DNA of 64,000 nt, taken from NCBI GenBank assembly GCA_018830325.1, contig JAHJSQ010000133.1, forward strand, positions 1-64,000, read 5' to 3'. The translations under genes and the position numbers were made by a program. Source of the stretch: Gammaproteobacteria bacterium (GTDB lineage Bacteria > Pseudomonadota > Gammaproteobacteria > Methylococcales > Methylomonadaceae). Below, piece after piece: positions 35,934 through 46,900 of the stretch. The number at the start of each line of letters is the position of its first letter. Position 1 is the stretch's first letter. The notes under the pieces are model-generated. The model was not told the origin of the DNA and made no database searches. It saw nothing but the letters and a program-made list of their open reading frames with translations.

Positions 35934-36803
35934 TCAGGTGCCTGAGCACATCATTGTTTGAACTTCCTTGCTTTGTTCTTGCACCGCCTCGACAGTCTCG
36001 AGCAACTTTTTCATGCTCAAGCCGGTCAATTCGAGAGCCTGCGGGTCGAAACCTAGATCTTCGATTTCAGCTTTACTCGAATCAACCGACAAGGCCCCAT
36101 GGCGGTTCGATAAAATATTCGCGATATGCACCATGCCGGCTTCAATCGCAAATGCTTCCGCTTGATTGGGTTGATGATGAAAAGCAACGCTTCGGCACAG
36201 AATTTCGGGTAATTTCCAAGCTCTAGCTAAGGCACCGCCGACTTGGGCATGACTAAACGACAATAAACGCTGCTCCGCCTCTTCGATACGGCAACCGGTC
36301 ATTTTCGACTCATCTAACACCGCGCGAGCCAATTCAGGCAATTGATAGTACAAAACGATTTTTCCGACATCATGCAATAAACCGGAGGTAAATAGCGTTT
36401 CACAATCAGAATGATGACACTGTTTTGCAATGGCTCGAGCCATTAAGCCGCATTCGACACTATGCCTCCAAAACTCCTGAAAATCGATCAACGGATTGGC
36501 TAAACGCTTGAGTACCGTCGTGGCAGAGGTCGCCAGTATCAGATTGCTCAAATCGTCCTCGCCGATAATCGATATCGCTTGATCGACTCTGTCGATCTTT
36601 CGAGGCAATGCATAATAGGACGAATTAACGATCCGCAATATTCTCATCGTCAAAGCAGGGTCCTGAGAAACCAAATGCTCGATGTCCTGTCGACTATGGT
36701 CCGGATCGGCCATTACCAGGTTTATCTTTCGGCATATTTCGGGCAACGTGACTAAATTGATCACGCCGCTGACTAATTTTTCAGGTGTATATTTTTTAGC
36801 CAC
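35934..36803 (-). CDS. HDOD-domain signalling protein
   Basis: 289 residues forming one HDOD domain (about 15-210: LPEICRKINLVMADPDHSRQDIEHLV, ALTMRILRIVNSSYY, GLLHDVGKIVLYY), an HD-related fold. The HD pair is partly retained in LLHDVGK, unlike many HDODs, so a residual phosphohydrolase cannot be excluded. HDOD proteins usually act in signalling and are often encoded beside cyclic di-GMP proteins, as here. The same operon probably carries the REC-PAS-GGDEF-EAL gene. Confidence 0.88.
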   Translation of the reverse strand: MAKKYTPEKLVSGVINLVTLPEICRKINLVMADPDHSRQDIEHLVSQDPALTMRILRIVNSSYYALPRKIDRVDQAISIIGEDDLSNLILATSATTVLKRLANPLIDFQEFWRHSVECGLMARAIAKQCHHSDCETLFTSGLLHDVGKIVLYYQLPELARAVLDESKMTGCRIEEAEQRLLSFSHAQVGGALARAWKLPEILCRSVAFHHQPNQAEAFAIEAGMVHIANILSNRHGALSVDSSKAEIEDLGFDPQALELTGLSMKKLLETVEAVQEQSKEVQTMMCSGT

Positions 36804-36984
36804 TCAATTCATCCCGCTATCTCATTACCGTAAAATCTTCTACTAAAAATAGACCTTTATAGCACTTACTGAAAATAATTTCCGACAGTTTACTTGTAGC
36901 CCCAGTAATTCCCAGTTTGAGGGATTTCGCCATATTCAAGGTATGCGGGGTATGCCTGTCGAGGAACGCCGTAAACCCAGAACC

Positions 36985-37073
36985 TAACGCTCAAGAAGAC
37001 CCCGCCATCGCCCCAACAAATGAAAGTTTGGCTAGGGAGGATGCCATCTCTCGCCCGACAGGACGCCGAATTT
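36985..37073 (+). repeat. Repeat family R1, copy D (left-end fragment)
   Basis: Keeps the CATCGCCCCAACAAATGAAA flank, a degraded GGGAGGATGCC terminus and CTCGCCCGACAGGACGCCG, then stops. The right half is missing. It lies in the 36804-37208 gap before gcvT, where no glycine-riboswitch consensus was recognised. Confidence 0.7.
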
Positions 37074-37208
37074 TGATCTACGATGGGTATATCTAAATTT
37101 AGTGTCGCAAACGGCACCATTCCCGGAAAACCGAATTTTGTTATACACGCAAGGCGGCGTTAAACTATGGTCTCCTACTCTACCGTATCTTTACCGACAG
37201 TGACCACA

Positions 37209-38291
37209 ATGCACAAAACCGCACTATACGGGCTACACATCGAATTAGGCGCCAAAATGGTTCCGTTCGCTGATTACCAAATGCCTTTGCAGTATAGCAA
37301 AGGGATCATTCACGAACATCTCCATTGCCGGAATAAGGCTTCGCTATTCGATATCTCGCACATGGGTCAATGTTTGCTTAAGGGGCCTAGCGCCGCCATC
37401 GGCCTGGAAAAACTGACGCCGGCCATCATCTCCCGCCTCGGTTCCGGCCGGCAGCAATATACCGTGTTAACAAACTCGGACGGCGGAATTATCGACGACA
37501 TCGTCGTAACTCGGCTCGGCCAGGAATTGACGATTGTCGTCAATGCCGCCTGTAAAGAAAAAGATTTTAAGCATTTGCGCAAACAACTGACGAACGACTG
37601 TCAATTACAGGAACTTACCGAACATGCCCTATTAGCACTTCAAGGGCCTTCCGCCTCGCACGTTTTACAAGAGATTGCACCGGAAGCCTGCCTCTTACAA
37701 TTCATGCATGCCTGTCGTACCGAAATAGACGACATACCTTGTATGATCAGTCGTAGCGGCTATACCGGCGAAGACGGCTTCGAAATCTCGCTGCCGAACC
37801 GGTTCGCGGAAAAGATGGCTCGAATTCTGTTGAATTTCCCTGAAGTCGAACCGGCAGGCTTAGGCGCCAGGGACACGCTGAGACTAGAAGCCGGGCTCAG
37901 TCTTTACGGGCATGAACTCGATGAAAAAACCACACCGATCGAAGCCGGACTGTCCTGGTTGATCAAAAATACTCATCAGAGCTATCCGGGAGCCGGCACG
38001 CTGCTCAACCAAATGCAAAACGGCACCGAAATACAACGCGCCGGCTTACTCGTCGAAGCCAAAATGCCGGTTCGTGAAAATGCGCCGGTCTTCGACAACG
38101 AAGATCAATTAATAGGCCGCGTAACTAGCGGCAGTTTTTCTCCCAGTTTGGGCAGACCGATCGCACTAGCCTTGATTGACAGTGAAGCGGCCGTCATCGG
38201 TGCAACACTGTTTACACGAATCCGTAATAATCTAATCAAACTCACCGTCTGCGATCTGCCTTTCGTCCCCCACCGTTATCACCGGAGTTAG
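37209..38291 (+). CDS. gcvT: Aminomethyltransferase, glycine cleavage T protein
   Basis: Releases ammonia from the aminomethyl group on lipoyl-H protein and passes the C1 unit to tetrahydrofolate. The 360-residue protein starts like the family ([28 protein letters not shown]), has the conserved FDISHMGQ and [21 protein letters not shown] segments, and ends at usual length. The ATG at 37209 fits family alignment; the ATG at 37167 with AAGG upstream is an alternative. gcvP starts two bases after its stop, so they are co-transcribed. In a methanotroph this system can both split glycine and interconvert C1 units with the serine cycle. Confidence 0.94.
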   Translation: MHKTALYGLHIELGAKMVPFADYQMPLQYSKGIIHEHLHCRNKASLFDISHMGQCLLKGPSAAIGLEKLTPAIISRLGSGRQQYTVLTNSDGGIIDDIVVTRLGQELTIVVNAACKEKDFKHLRKQLTNDCQLQELTEHALLALQGPSASHVLQEIAPEACLLQFMHACRTEIDDIPCMISRSGYTGEDGFEISLPNRFAEKMARILLNFPEVEPAGLGARDTLRLEAGLSLYGHELDEKTTPIEAGLSWLIKNTHQSYPGAGTLLNQMQNGTEIQRAGLLVEAKMPVRENAPVFDNEDQLIGRVTSGSFSPSLGRPIALALIDSEAAVIGATLFTRIRNNLIKLTVCDLPFVPHRYHRS

Positions 38292-38293
38292 CC

Positions 38294-41188
38294 ATGTCCT
38301 CATCCGCCCCCGCTTTGAGTCAATTGGAAATGCGCGGCAGCTTCATCAACCGCCATATCGGCTCGAATCCCGATGAAATCAAAAAAATGCTCGAAGCCCT
38401 AGGTCTGGATAAAATTGAAGACTTGATCAGTGCCGCAGTACCGGCGGATATCGTCGACCTCGAACCGTTAAGCCTAACCGAAACCATAAGCGAAAGAGCG
38501 GTCATCGAACATCTGCGCAAGATCAAGGAACGCAATAAGGTCTTAACCTCATTAATCGGCATGGGCTATTACGACACTTCGATGCCGGCCGCAATCAAAC
38601 GCAACGTCCTCGAAAATCCGGGCTGGTATACCGCTTACACGCCTTATCAAGCCGAAGTCAGTCAAGGGCGTCTCGAAGCTTTGCTGAACTTTCAGCAAAT
38701 GGTGATCGATTTGACCGGTATGGAATTAGCCAACGCCTCATTACTCGACGAAGCGACTGCTGCGGCCGAAGCCATGAGCATGTCCAAGCGTCTGTCCGGC
38801 AGTTCATCGAGCACTTTTTTCGCAGACCGAGACTGTCATCCGCAAACGCTCGCAGTCCTCAAAACCCGGGCCGGATCGATGGGCTTTGAGTTAGTCGTCG
38901 GCGATGTCTTCAACGACCTGGATAAACAAACCTGCTTCGGCGTACTCGTGCAATACCCAGGTTCAACCGGAGAAATCCGAGATCTAACGCCTATCGTCGA
39001 CAGCGCACACAAGCAATCGGCTTTAGTCACGGTCGCCTGCGATTTGCTTAGTCTGGTATTGCTCAAACCGCCCGGTCACTTCGGAGCCGACATCGCTGTC
39101 GGCAACTCGCAACGCTTCGGCGTACCAATGGGTTACGGCGGACCTCATGCTGCATTCTTTGCCACGCGCGACGAATACAAACGTTCGGTTCCCGGACGCA
39201 TCATCGGCGTCTCGAAAGACCGGCACGGCCAATTCGCACTGCGCATGGCGCTGCAAACCCGCGAACAACACATTCGCCGCGACAAGGCAACCAGCAACAT
39301 TTGCACGGCACAGGTATTACCGGCCGTGCTGGCCGGGTTTTATGCCGTTTATCACGGACCCGCCGGCCTGCGTATGATTGCCGGTCGCGTACGCCGCTAC
39401 ACCCGAATTCTCGCCGAAGGCTTGATACAGCTCGGCTTCACCATCGAAACACGCTGCTATTTCGACACGCTGTTGATCAAGACGCCGAACCGTGCAAAAC
39501 GCATCGTCACCAACGCCCAGGAAGCCGGTATCAATCTTAGATTCATCGACGGCAACACGATCGGCCTGTCGCTCGATGAAACGACCTCGCGCCAAACTAT
39601 TCGCAGCCTGTGGCGGGTTTTTGCCGCGCAACCGGCCGACCTGCCGCAAATCAATGCCTTGGACGCACAACTTGACGACTGCATACCGAACGCATTACTC
39701 CGTAGCGATGCGATCCTTCAGCATCCGGTATTCAGCAACTATCACAGCGAAACCGAAATGATGCGTTACATGCGCCGCTTGGCCCGTCGCGATATCGCGC
39801 TGGACCGTTCGATGATTCCGCTTGGCTCGTGCACGATGAAACTGAATGCTGCTACTGAAATGCAAACGATTTCTTATCACGAAATCAATGCATTGCATCC
39901 GTTCGCGCCGCTATCGCAAACTCACGGTTACCAGCAATTATTCGACGAACTCGAAGCGATGCTCTGCGATCTGACCGGCTTCGACGCGATCTCGCTACAG
40001 CCGAATGCCGGCTCGCAAGGCGAATACGCGGGCCTTCTAGTCATTCGTAAATATCATCGAGTCAACGGTCAAGGGCAGCGCAACATTTGTTTGATTCCGG
40101 CCTCCGCACACGGCACGAACCCGGCCAGCGCGGTGATGGCCGGGTTCGACGTAGTTGTACTCGCCTGCGACGAACAAGGCAATGTCAGCATCGACGATCT
40201 GCGCAAAAAAGCCGAACAGTATCGTGACACGTTGGCCGCGTTGATGATCACTTACCCGTCGACGCACGGCGTGTTCGAGGAAGCCTTTCGTGAAATCTGC
40301 ACGATTGTGCATGACGCCGGAGGTCAGGTTTATCTGGACGGGGCCAATTTCAACGCACTCGCAGGCATTTGCCGCCCGGGAAAAATCGGCGCCGATGTCG
40401 CGCATCTGAATTTGCACAAGACCTTCGCAATTCCGCACGGCGGCGGCGGACCGGGCGTCGGACCGATCGGCGTCGGCGCGCACCTGGCACCTTATCTGCC
40501 GGATCATCCTGTCGTCAAAGGCGTCAACCCGTATAAAAACGAACACGGCACGATCGGTTCAGTATCGGCCGCGCCTTGGGGTTCGGCGAGTATCTTGTCG
40601 ATATCGTGGGCATATATCGCGATGATGGGCGCGACCGGTTTAAAAAAAGCGACGCTGACCGCCATTCTGAATGCAAACTACATCGCCCATCGCCTGGCCC
40701 CGCATTATCCGATTTTGTACACCGGCAAGAACGGTTTCGTCGCGCATGAATGCATCATCGATTGTCGGGGCTTTAAAAAAACGAGCAACGTCACCGTCGA
40801 GGATATCGCCAAGCGCTTGATCGACTATGGCTTCCACGCGCCGACCGTGGCCTTCCCGGTCGCCGACACACTGATGATCGAGCCGACCGAAAGCGAATCG
40901 AAACGCGAAATCGACCGCTTTTGCGACGCGCTGATTGCAATCCGGCAAGAAATCGCCGATATCGAAAGCGGCTCGGCCGATCCTGAAAACAATCTGCTGC
41001 ATAACGCGCCGCATACGTATCGCTTGCTATTGGACGATTGGCAACTGCCTTATTCCAAACAACAAGCCTTTTTCCCCGACAATCATCAGCACGACGACAA
41101 ATATTGGCCGCCGGTCGGACGCATCGACAATGTTTACGGCGATAGGCATTTAGTATGCACCTGCCCACCCGTTTCGGATTATGAGTAG
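38294..41188 (+). CDS. gcvP: Glycine dehydrogenase (decarboxylating), P protein
   Basis: PLP enzyme that decarboxylates glycine and loads the H-protein lipoyl arm. The single 964-residue chain is the fused (alpha2) form of proteobacteria. N-terminal signature [28 protein letters not shown]-terminal PLP lysine in [17 protein letters not shown] (lysine near residue 705). It is joined to gcvT by a 2 bp gap. No gcvH lies between them, where it often lies, so the H protein must be encoded elsewhere. Confidence 0.96.
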   Translation: MSSSAPALSQLEMRGSFINRHIGSNPDEIKKMLEALGLDKIEDLISAAVPADIVDLEPLSLTETISERAVIEHLRKIKERNKVLTSLIGMGYYDTSMPAAIKRNVLENPGWYTAYTPYQAEVSQGRLEALLNFQQMVIDLTGMELANASLLDEATAAAEAMSMSKRLSGSSSSTFFADRDCHPQTLAVLKTRAGSMGFELVVGDVFNDLDKQTCFGVLVQYPGSTGEIRDLTPIVDSAHKQSALVTVACDLLSLVLLKPPGHFGADIAVGNSQRFGVPMGYGGPHAAFFATRDEYKRSVPGRIIGVSKDRHGQFALRMALQTREQHIRRDKATSNICTAQVLPAVLAGFYAVYHGPAGLRMIAGRVRRYTRILAEGLIQLGFTIETRCYFDTLLIKTPNRAKRIVTNAQEAGINLRFIDGNTIGLSLDETTSRQTIRSLWRVFAAQPADLPQINALDAQLDDCIPNALLRSDAILQHPVFSNYHSETEMMRYMRRLARRDIALDRSMIPLGSCTMKLNAATEMQTISYHEINALHPFAPLSQTHGYQQLFDELEAMLCDLTGFDAISLQPNAGSQGEYAGLLVIRKYHRVNGQGQRNICLIPASAHGTNPASAVMAGFDVVVLACDEQGNVSIDDLRKKAEQYRDTLAALMITYPSTHGVFEEAFREICTIVHDAGGQVYLDGANFNALAGICRPGKIGADVAHLNLHKTFAIPHGGGGPGVGPIGVGAHLAPYLPDHPVVKGVNPYKNEHGTIGSVSAAPWGSASILSISWAYIAMMGATGLKKATLTAILNANYIAHRLAPHYPILYTGKNGFVAHECIIDCRGFKKTSNVTVEDIAKRLIDYGFHAPTVAFPVADTLMIEPTESESKREIDRFCDALIAIRQEIADIESGSADPENNLLHNAPHTYRLLLDDWQLPYSKQQAFFPDNHQHDDKYWPPVGRIDNVYGDRHLVCTCPPVSDYE

Positions 41189-41245
41189 TTTCCTAAGTTA
41201 TAGAGGCAGTGAAAGTATTGGCGAGTACATCATAAAAAATCTTTC

Positions 41246-41520
41246 ACCATGAAGAACATGAAGGCCTAGCCATCGCCCCGGCAAATGAAAGTTCTCGGTA
41301 GCGGAGGGTGCGGTCACTCGCCCGACAGGACGCCGTGAATACGTCCGTGTAGGCTCTACGGCCGGCGGCTCGAACGCCAAGGACGGCGTGAATGCAGATT
41401 TTGCATGGAGCAAAAATCTGCCCTGCCGCCGACGCCTGTCGATCAAGTAACCGCACCCTCTTCGGATCCGGCATTGTGTTGAATATCGAAAAATTAGATA
41501 AAGAGTCTAAATCTAAGAAC
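41246..41520 (+). repeat. Repeat family R1, copy E (long form)
   Basis: Core 41306-41458 with GGGTGCGGTCACTCGCCCGA and CGATCAAGTAACCGCACCC ends, and the additional ~45 bp segment (GCAGATTTTGCATGGAGCAA) that copies A and B lack. The outer flanks AACATGAAGGCCTAGCCATC and TATCGAAAAATTAGATAAAG are conserved. Confidence 0.88.
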
Positions 41521-41523
41521 TTC

Positions 41524-41746
41524 GCTCTTTCCCAAGCTCCAGCTTGGGAAAGCCCCCCCCGGAAGCTCCCCCTTCGACAAGGCTCTCCTGAGCGCAGCCG
41601 AAGGGCTCAGGGCAAGAGCTTCCTGAGGCCAACACACCCCACACATTATCAATCACCCCCGACTTGCTCGTTCAATCTTTCTTGTTTCTCGGGAAGCTAG
41701 AGCTTCCTGAACAGCTTACCCAAGCTGGAGAGCTTGGGTAACAGCA
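41524..41746. repeat. Repeat family R7, copy 2 (with nested hairpin)
   Basis: Same hairpins and middle (CTCGTTCAATCTTTCTTG) as 16846-17020, but a CCCTTCGACAAGGCTCTCCT...GAAGGG hairpin is inserted within the GGAAGCTC...GAGCTTCC palindrome at about 41570-41615. R1 copy E and this element explain the 41189-41863 gap. Confidence 0.82.
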
Positions 41747-41863
41747 TCTAAAAGGTAATACACAATTTTAGGACAGCCGTTTAAAGGCTTCATATGCATC
41801 ATGGTTAAACTGCCGAATTTAGGTTAATGGCAATAATAGATAGGAATTGCTCGATCGTTGCGT

Positions 41864-42268
41864 CTAAACTGCCCGAAGACTATTCAAAAAAACCGGAACG
41901 GCTTCCGCCGGCATCGGTTTGGCGAACAAAAAGCCCTGCATTAAATCGGCTTCTCTTCGTAGCAGATAGTCTCGCTGCGCCTCGGTCTCAACGCCTTCAG
42001 CAACCACCTCGATACCGAGCGCATGAGCTAGGGCAATCGTTGCTGAACAAATAGCCGCATCGTTCGGGTCGGTTTCGATATCTTTGACAAAGGTACGATC
42101 CAATTTCAATCGTTGTATCGGCAATAGTTTTAAATAAGACAACGATGAATAGCCGGTGCCGAAATCATCGATCGCAAGTTCCACGCCGATGTTTCGCAAA
42201 GCATTAAAAATCTCGATCGCAACGTCAGGATTCAGCATCGCCGCCGATTCGGTGATTTCCAATTCCAA
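41864..42268 (-). pseudogene. C-terminal EAL part of the frameshifted regulator
   Basis: Continues the EAL domain of the gene at 42225-43943 in another frame: LELEITESA, IDDFGTGYSSLSYLKLLPI, KLDRTFVKDI, VVAEGVETEAQ and QGFLFAKP are all there, and the natural stop follows. It has no start or ribosome site of its own. The frames meet at the G9 run (42271-42279 as C on the plus strand). As drawn, this part would only be made after a slip in replication, transcription or translation. Confidence 0.88.
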
Positions 42269-43943
42269 ATCCCCCCCCCGCTAGCTTGTTTGCCCGTAAA
42301 ACGCTCGCGACCCGCTCGACCAAATGCGCTTGCCGCAATTGCTGTACCGATAGATTCACCGCGATACGCACATCCTTGAAACCTTGATCGCGCCAATCCC
42401 GTAATTGCGCACAAGCGGTATTGAGCACCCACTCGCCTAGCCGGCCTATCAAGCCGATTTCCTCGGCAACCGGAATAAATTGATCGGGCGGAACATTGCC
42501 TAAAACAGGATGCTGCCAACGAAGCAGTACTTCCAAGCCGATCACATGCCCGTTTTCGGGCTTGACCTGAGGCTGGTAGTGTAAATAAAACTGGCCTTTT
42601 TCCAAGGCTTCATGCAGGCTGTGTTCCAACAACAAGCGGTCATTGGTGAGATGCTTCATCTCGGCCCGGAAAAACTGGTAATTGTTTCGCCCGACCGCTT
42701 TGGCATGATACATCGCGGTATCGGCATTTTTCATCAACAATTCGATGGTTTCGCCGTCATGCGGATATAGGCTAATACCGATGCTGGGCGTCGTACGCAA
42801 ATTAATCCCTTTGACCAAATAAGGTTTCGACAACGCGGTCAATATTTTATCGGCCACATGGGCTGAGGCATGCGCGGCATTTTTATCGGTCAGTACAATC
42901 ACGAACTCATCGCCGCCCAAACGCGCGACCAAATCGCTATCGCGCACGCTATGCTTAAGCCGATGCGCCACTTCGATCAATAAGCCGTCGCCAACCTGAT
43001 GCCCCAACGAATCGTTAATCACCTTAAACCGGTCCAAATCGATGAACATCACGGCCGCCTCTTCTTCTTTACGGCGAACCAGCAGCATCGTCTGCTTCAG
43101 ACTGATTTGCAGATGTAAACGATTCGGTAAATCGGTCAACGGGTCGTGATGCGCGATATGACGAATCTTTTCCTCGGTGGCTTTTTGCGCACTGATATCG
43201 GCGAAGCTGGCTATATAATAATCGACTAAACCCGACACGCTGCGCACGACCGATATCGTCAATAGCTTCGGATAGACGCATCCGTCCTTATGCCGATCCC
43301 AAATTTCGCCCTGCCAAAACCCCGTCTCATTGATCGAATGCCACATCGCGCGATATTCGTCGGGAGTCGTTTTACCTGAAGCCAGGATGCTGGGGCTTTT
43401 TCCGCGAACCTCACTCGCTGTGTATCCGGTTAAGCGTATGAATGCCGGATTGACTTGAAGAATACGATTGTTTCGATCGGTAATCATGATCGCTTCGCCG
43501 CTGTGGTCGAACACATGGGCGGCTAGGCGCAATTGAGCCTCCGCGCACTTGCGTTGCAGTATATTGCGTACCCGGGCCATCAATACCGGAACCACGACCG
43601 GCTTGGTTAAATAGTCGTCGGCTCCCAGATCCAGCCCCGCAACTTGGCTTTGCTCGGAACTGTCGGCGCTGACGAATATCACCGGAATATCTTTTGTTGC
43701 CGGTCGCGAACGCAATTCCTGCATCACCTCGATACCATTCATACCGGGCATCATCACATCCAGCAGAATCAACTCAGGTTTGTCGTGGCGCCCGGCCAAA
43801 TCCAATGCGGCAGGACCGTTGACGGCAATTTTGATACGGTAATCGGCTTTCAAAGCAGCCGCTAAAACATGAATATTGGCGGGCACATCGTCGACCAACA
43901 ATATGAGCGGTTTCTTCCCGGTTTCGTCCACCGTCTGAATCAT
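42225..43943 (-). CDS. Response regulator with PAS, GGDEF and truncated EAL (frameshifted at G9)
   Basis: 572 residues as read. Receiver (1-120, Asp62 in LLDVMMPGM), PAS (~140-255), GGDEF (~265-430, motif intact, RxxD inhibitory site RDSD five residues before it) and the first half of an EAL domain (EVLLRW variant motif, VNLSVQQL). After KLA the frame runs through nine G into GGGFGIGNH and stops, losing the EITE, DDFGTGYS and Q-G-F residues. The product should therefore keep cyclase but lose phosphodiesterase activity. Eight G would give one ~693-residue protein. It starts at the base after the stop of the hybrid kinase gene, clearly in its operon. Confidence 0.9.
   Translation of the reverse strand: MIQTVDETGKKPLILLVDDVPANIHVLAAALKADYRIKIAVNGPAALDLAGRHDKPELILLDVMMPGMNGIEVMQELRSRPATKDIPVIFVSADSSEQSQVAGLDLGADDYLTKPVVVPVLMARVRNILQRKCAEAQLRLAAHVFDHSGEAIMITDRNNRILQVNPAFIRLTGYTASEVRGKSPSILASGKTTPDEYRAMWHSINETGFWQGEIWDRHKDGCVYPKLLTISVVRSVSGLVDYYIASFADISAQKATEEKIRHIAHHDPLTDLPNRLHLQISLKQTMLLVRRKEEEAAVMFIDLDRFKVINDSLGHQVGDGLLIEVAHRLKHSVRDSDLVARLGGDEFVIVLTDKNAAHASAHVADKILTALSKPYLVKGINLRTTPSIGISLYPHDGETIELLMKNADTAMYHAKAVGRNNYQFFRAEMKHLTNDRLLLEHSLHEALEKGQFYLHYQPQVKPENGHVIGLEVLLRWQHPVLGNVPPDQFIPVAEEIGLIGRLGEWVLNTACAQLRDWRDQGFKDVRIAVNLSVQQLRQAHLVERVASVLRANKLAGGGFGIGNHRIGGDAES
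42271..42279. repeat. Homopolymer G9 (C9 on plus strand) at the frameshift
   Basis: Nine consecutive C on the plus strand. The upstream frame ends KLA-GGGFGIGN; the downstream frame needs D-LELEITES. Removing one base (or adding two) joins them. Runs of this length are classical slipped-strand sites. Confidence 0.92.
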
Positions 43944-46900
43944 TTAACTATCCTGCTTCAACAAGGTCAAAAGTCGTTCAATCGTGGTCATTGCGCCGCT
44001 GTAATCGAATCTGTCGAGTTGATCTCGCAAGCGTTTCAGCATTTCGCCGGCCTGGCCGGAACGATAAAGCACCGATAATGCATCTAGAATGTGTTCGGGA
44101 ATTAACTCCCTCTCCTCGACATAGGGTAACAAATCATTTAATACTTGCGCGATCGCTTTTACATCGGAATCCGGTTTTTGGGCACCGCTCGTTTCAAGCT
44201 GCGTTAACGAATTGGCAATCGCGTCAACGGCCTGCTGTAGTTGTACAATAAAAGACCGGTATAAGTCGGAATTGGATACGGCATGTATGTCCTTTTCCAA
44301 TGCGGCGGCTGCGTGACTCAACGAATCCGCGCCCAAATGCCCCGCCAATCCTTTAATAGAGTGCAGCATGGCTGCCGCTTCGTCGTATCGCTGTTCCTGC
44401 ATTAGCCGGTCGAATTGTGCCGGCGAATTGCTGTATTCATCGAAAAAACCGACCAACAACCGGCGTAATAACACGACATTACCATCGACCCTCCTTAATG
44501 CCCGATCAATATCGAAGCCGGGCAAATCAAACAATTTTACGGCATTCGTAACTCCGGACCCCAAATTTACTTTGTGCGAGTCCTCTTTGACGCTCAAACC
44601 CTTGAGCCATTTAACCAAGACCCGTTCAAGATCGCTAGGATCGACCGGCTTCGCGACAAAGTCGTCCGCGCCGGCGAGTCGGCATCGAGCGCGCTCCTCG
44701 GGCATTACCGCCGCACTCATCACGACAACCGGCAAGGCACGGTAATCCGGTATCGCCTTGATTCGGCGAGTGGCTTCAAAACCGTCCATTTCCGGCATCT
44801 GCAAATCCATCAGTACCATATCGAAGATTTCTTGTTCAAGCTTGTCTAACGCTACTCGACCGTTTTCGGCAACCGTGACCGATGCGCCTCGATTTTGCAA
44901 AATTTCAACGACGACTTCTTGGTTGAGCACATTATCCTCAACCACCAAAATTTTTATACCTTCGAGACGAATCGCGCCAAGCACTTTATCTTCAGGCTTA
45001 GGAATCACGGAATGCCCTGCCAGCGTTTCGTATAACACCGATGGCGTTACCGGTTTGGTCAAGATCTTATCGAAATGGACCCTATCGGCTTGAGCTAAAA
45101 GCTGCTCTTTATCATAAGCCGTAATCATGATCACTGTCAGCGGATGTTTCAACAAGCCCTTACGACAATCCTTTTCGAGACGGTCGGCCACTTCGGCCCC
45201 GCTCATACCGGGCATGCGCCAGTCGAGCAGCACCGTCGAAAACGGGCAATTATTCTGTTCCGCCCGATAAATTTGTCGCAAGGAATCTTCTCCCGAATCC
45301 GATGTTTCGCAGTCCACCCCCCACTCGGTTAACAAGCATTCGAGTATCAAGCGGGAAGTCGATTGATCGTCAACCACCAATACCCGCAGAGCTCGGATCC
45401 GGCTTAAATCGAGATTATGCGGCGCTTCCGTTTCGATACCGACGCGAACCGTAAACGTAAAAACAGCCCCCTCACCTTCAACGCCGGCAGCACCGATCGT
45501 GCCTCCCATTAATGCGACTATCTTGCTGCAAATCGCCAAGCCCAAACCAGTTCCGCCGAACTGCCGGGTAATCGAACTATCGGCTTGCGTAAACGGCTGA
45601 AATAAAAGCTCGGCTTTTTCCTGGGACAAACCGATGCCGGTATCGCGAACCGAAAATTGTAACAACAGCGAATCCTCGCCCTGATCGATCGCTTCGACTT
45701 TGATATGAATCTCGCCCTCATGGGTAAACTTGATCGCATTATCGACCAGGTTGTTTAGCACTTGAGTCAAGCGTAGCGGGTCACCGAGCAAGATACAGCC
45801 GGCCGCTGAATCGATTTCGAAAAACAGCTCCAAGCCTTTTTCCTCTATACGCGCGGCGAACAGATCGGCGACCGATGTCAGTACCGATTCCACCCGAAAC
45901 GACACCCGGTCTATTTCAAGACGCCCGGCCTCGATTTTCGAATAATCGAGTACATCGTTAAGAATGCTCAGCAGGGCTTTCGACGAAGCATGCACTTTTT
46001 GCAGAAAGTCTTTCTGCCGGGCATTGAGTTCGGTTTCCAAAACCAATTGCGTCAAGCCCAATATGGCATTCATCGGCGTGCGAATTTCATGGCTCATATT
46101 GGCAAGAAACGCCGACTTGGCCCGATTGGCCGCCTCCGCGCTTTGCTTGGCTTCGATTAAGGCCGCTTCGGTTTCCTTTCGAGCACCGATATCGCGCAAA
46201 AAGACGACCAATCGGCCTCCGCTAACCGGTAAATAATTGACGCTAACTTCGATATCCAATAATCGGCCATCTTTATGCCGATGCCGGGTTTCAAATCGAT
46301 CCGCCCCGTTTTTAAAAATATTATCGAGATGCTGTTGAGTTTCTTCGGGTCTTTCAATTGCTTCGATATTCAGTATTGTCATGTGCCGCAACTCATCCCG
46401 TTCATAGCCGATTAAACGGCAATAAGCGTCATTGACATCGATAAAACGGCCCTGACTGTCGCACAACGCAAAACCGTCCTGAGTCGTTTCGAGAATTGTG
46501 CGGTACTCGGCCTCGGACTCCTTACGAGCACTGATATCGATAATCATGCCGATAAAATTGATCGGTTGCCCTTGTAAGTCTCGCAATACTGTTACCGTCA
46601 AATCCCCCCAAACCACTCGTCCGGATTTTGTGACGTATCGCTTTTCGAGCCGGTAATCGTCTCTTCGACCCTCTACGATTTCTTCAACCAAACCTTCTTC
46701 CATCGACAAGTCATCGGCATAAGTCAGTTTTGCGAAATTGACATCCGATAACTCGGTCGTCGAATATTCTAAAAAACGAGCCAAACTATCGTTCGCCTGC
46801 AACAAATTACCCACGGCATCGGCAAAAACCATGCCGATACTGGCTTTTTCGAAAATTGTTCGAAAACGCATTTCGCTGTCCAACAGCGCTTGCTCAACCT

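Noticed and set aside
36804-37208. Glycine riboswitch before gcvT.
   Set aside because: No paired aptamer consensus or terminator-like expression platform was recognised; a degraded R1 copy occupies much of the gap. A covariance search would settle it.
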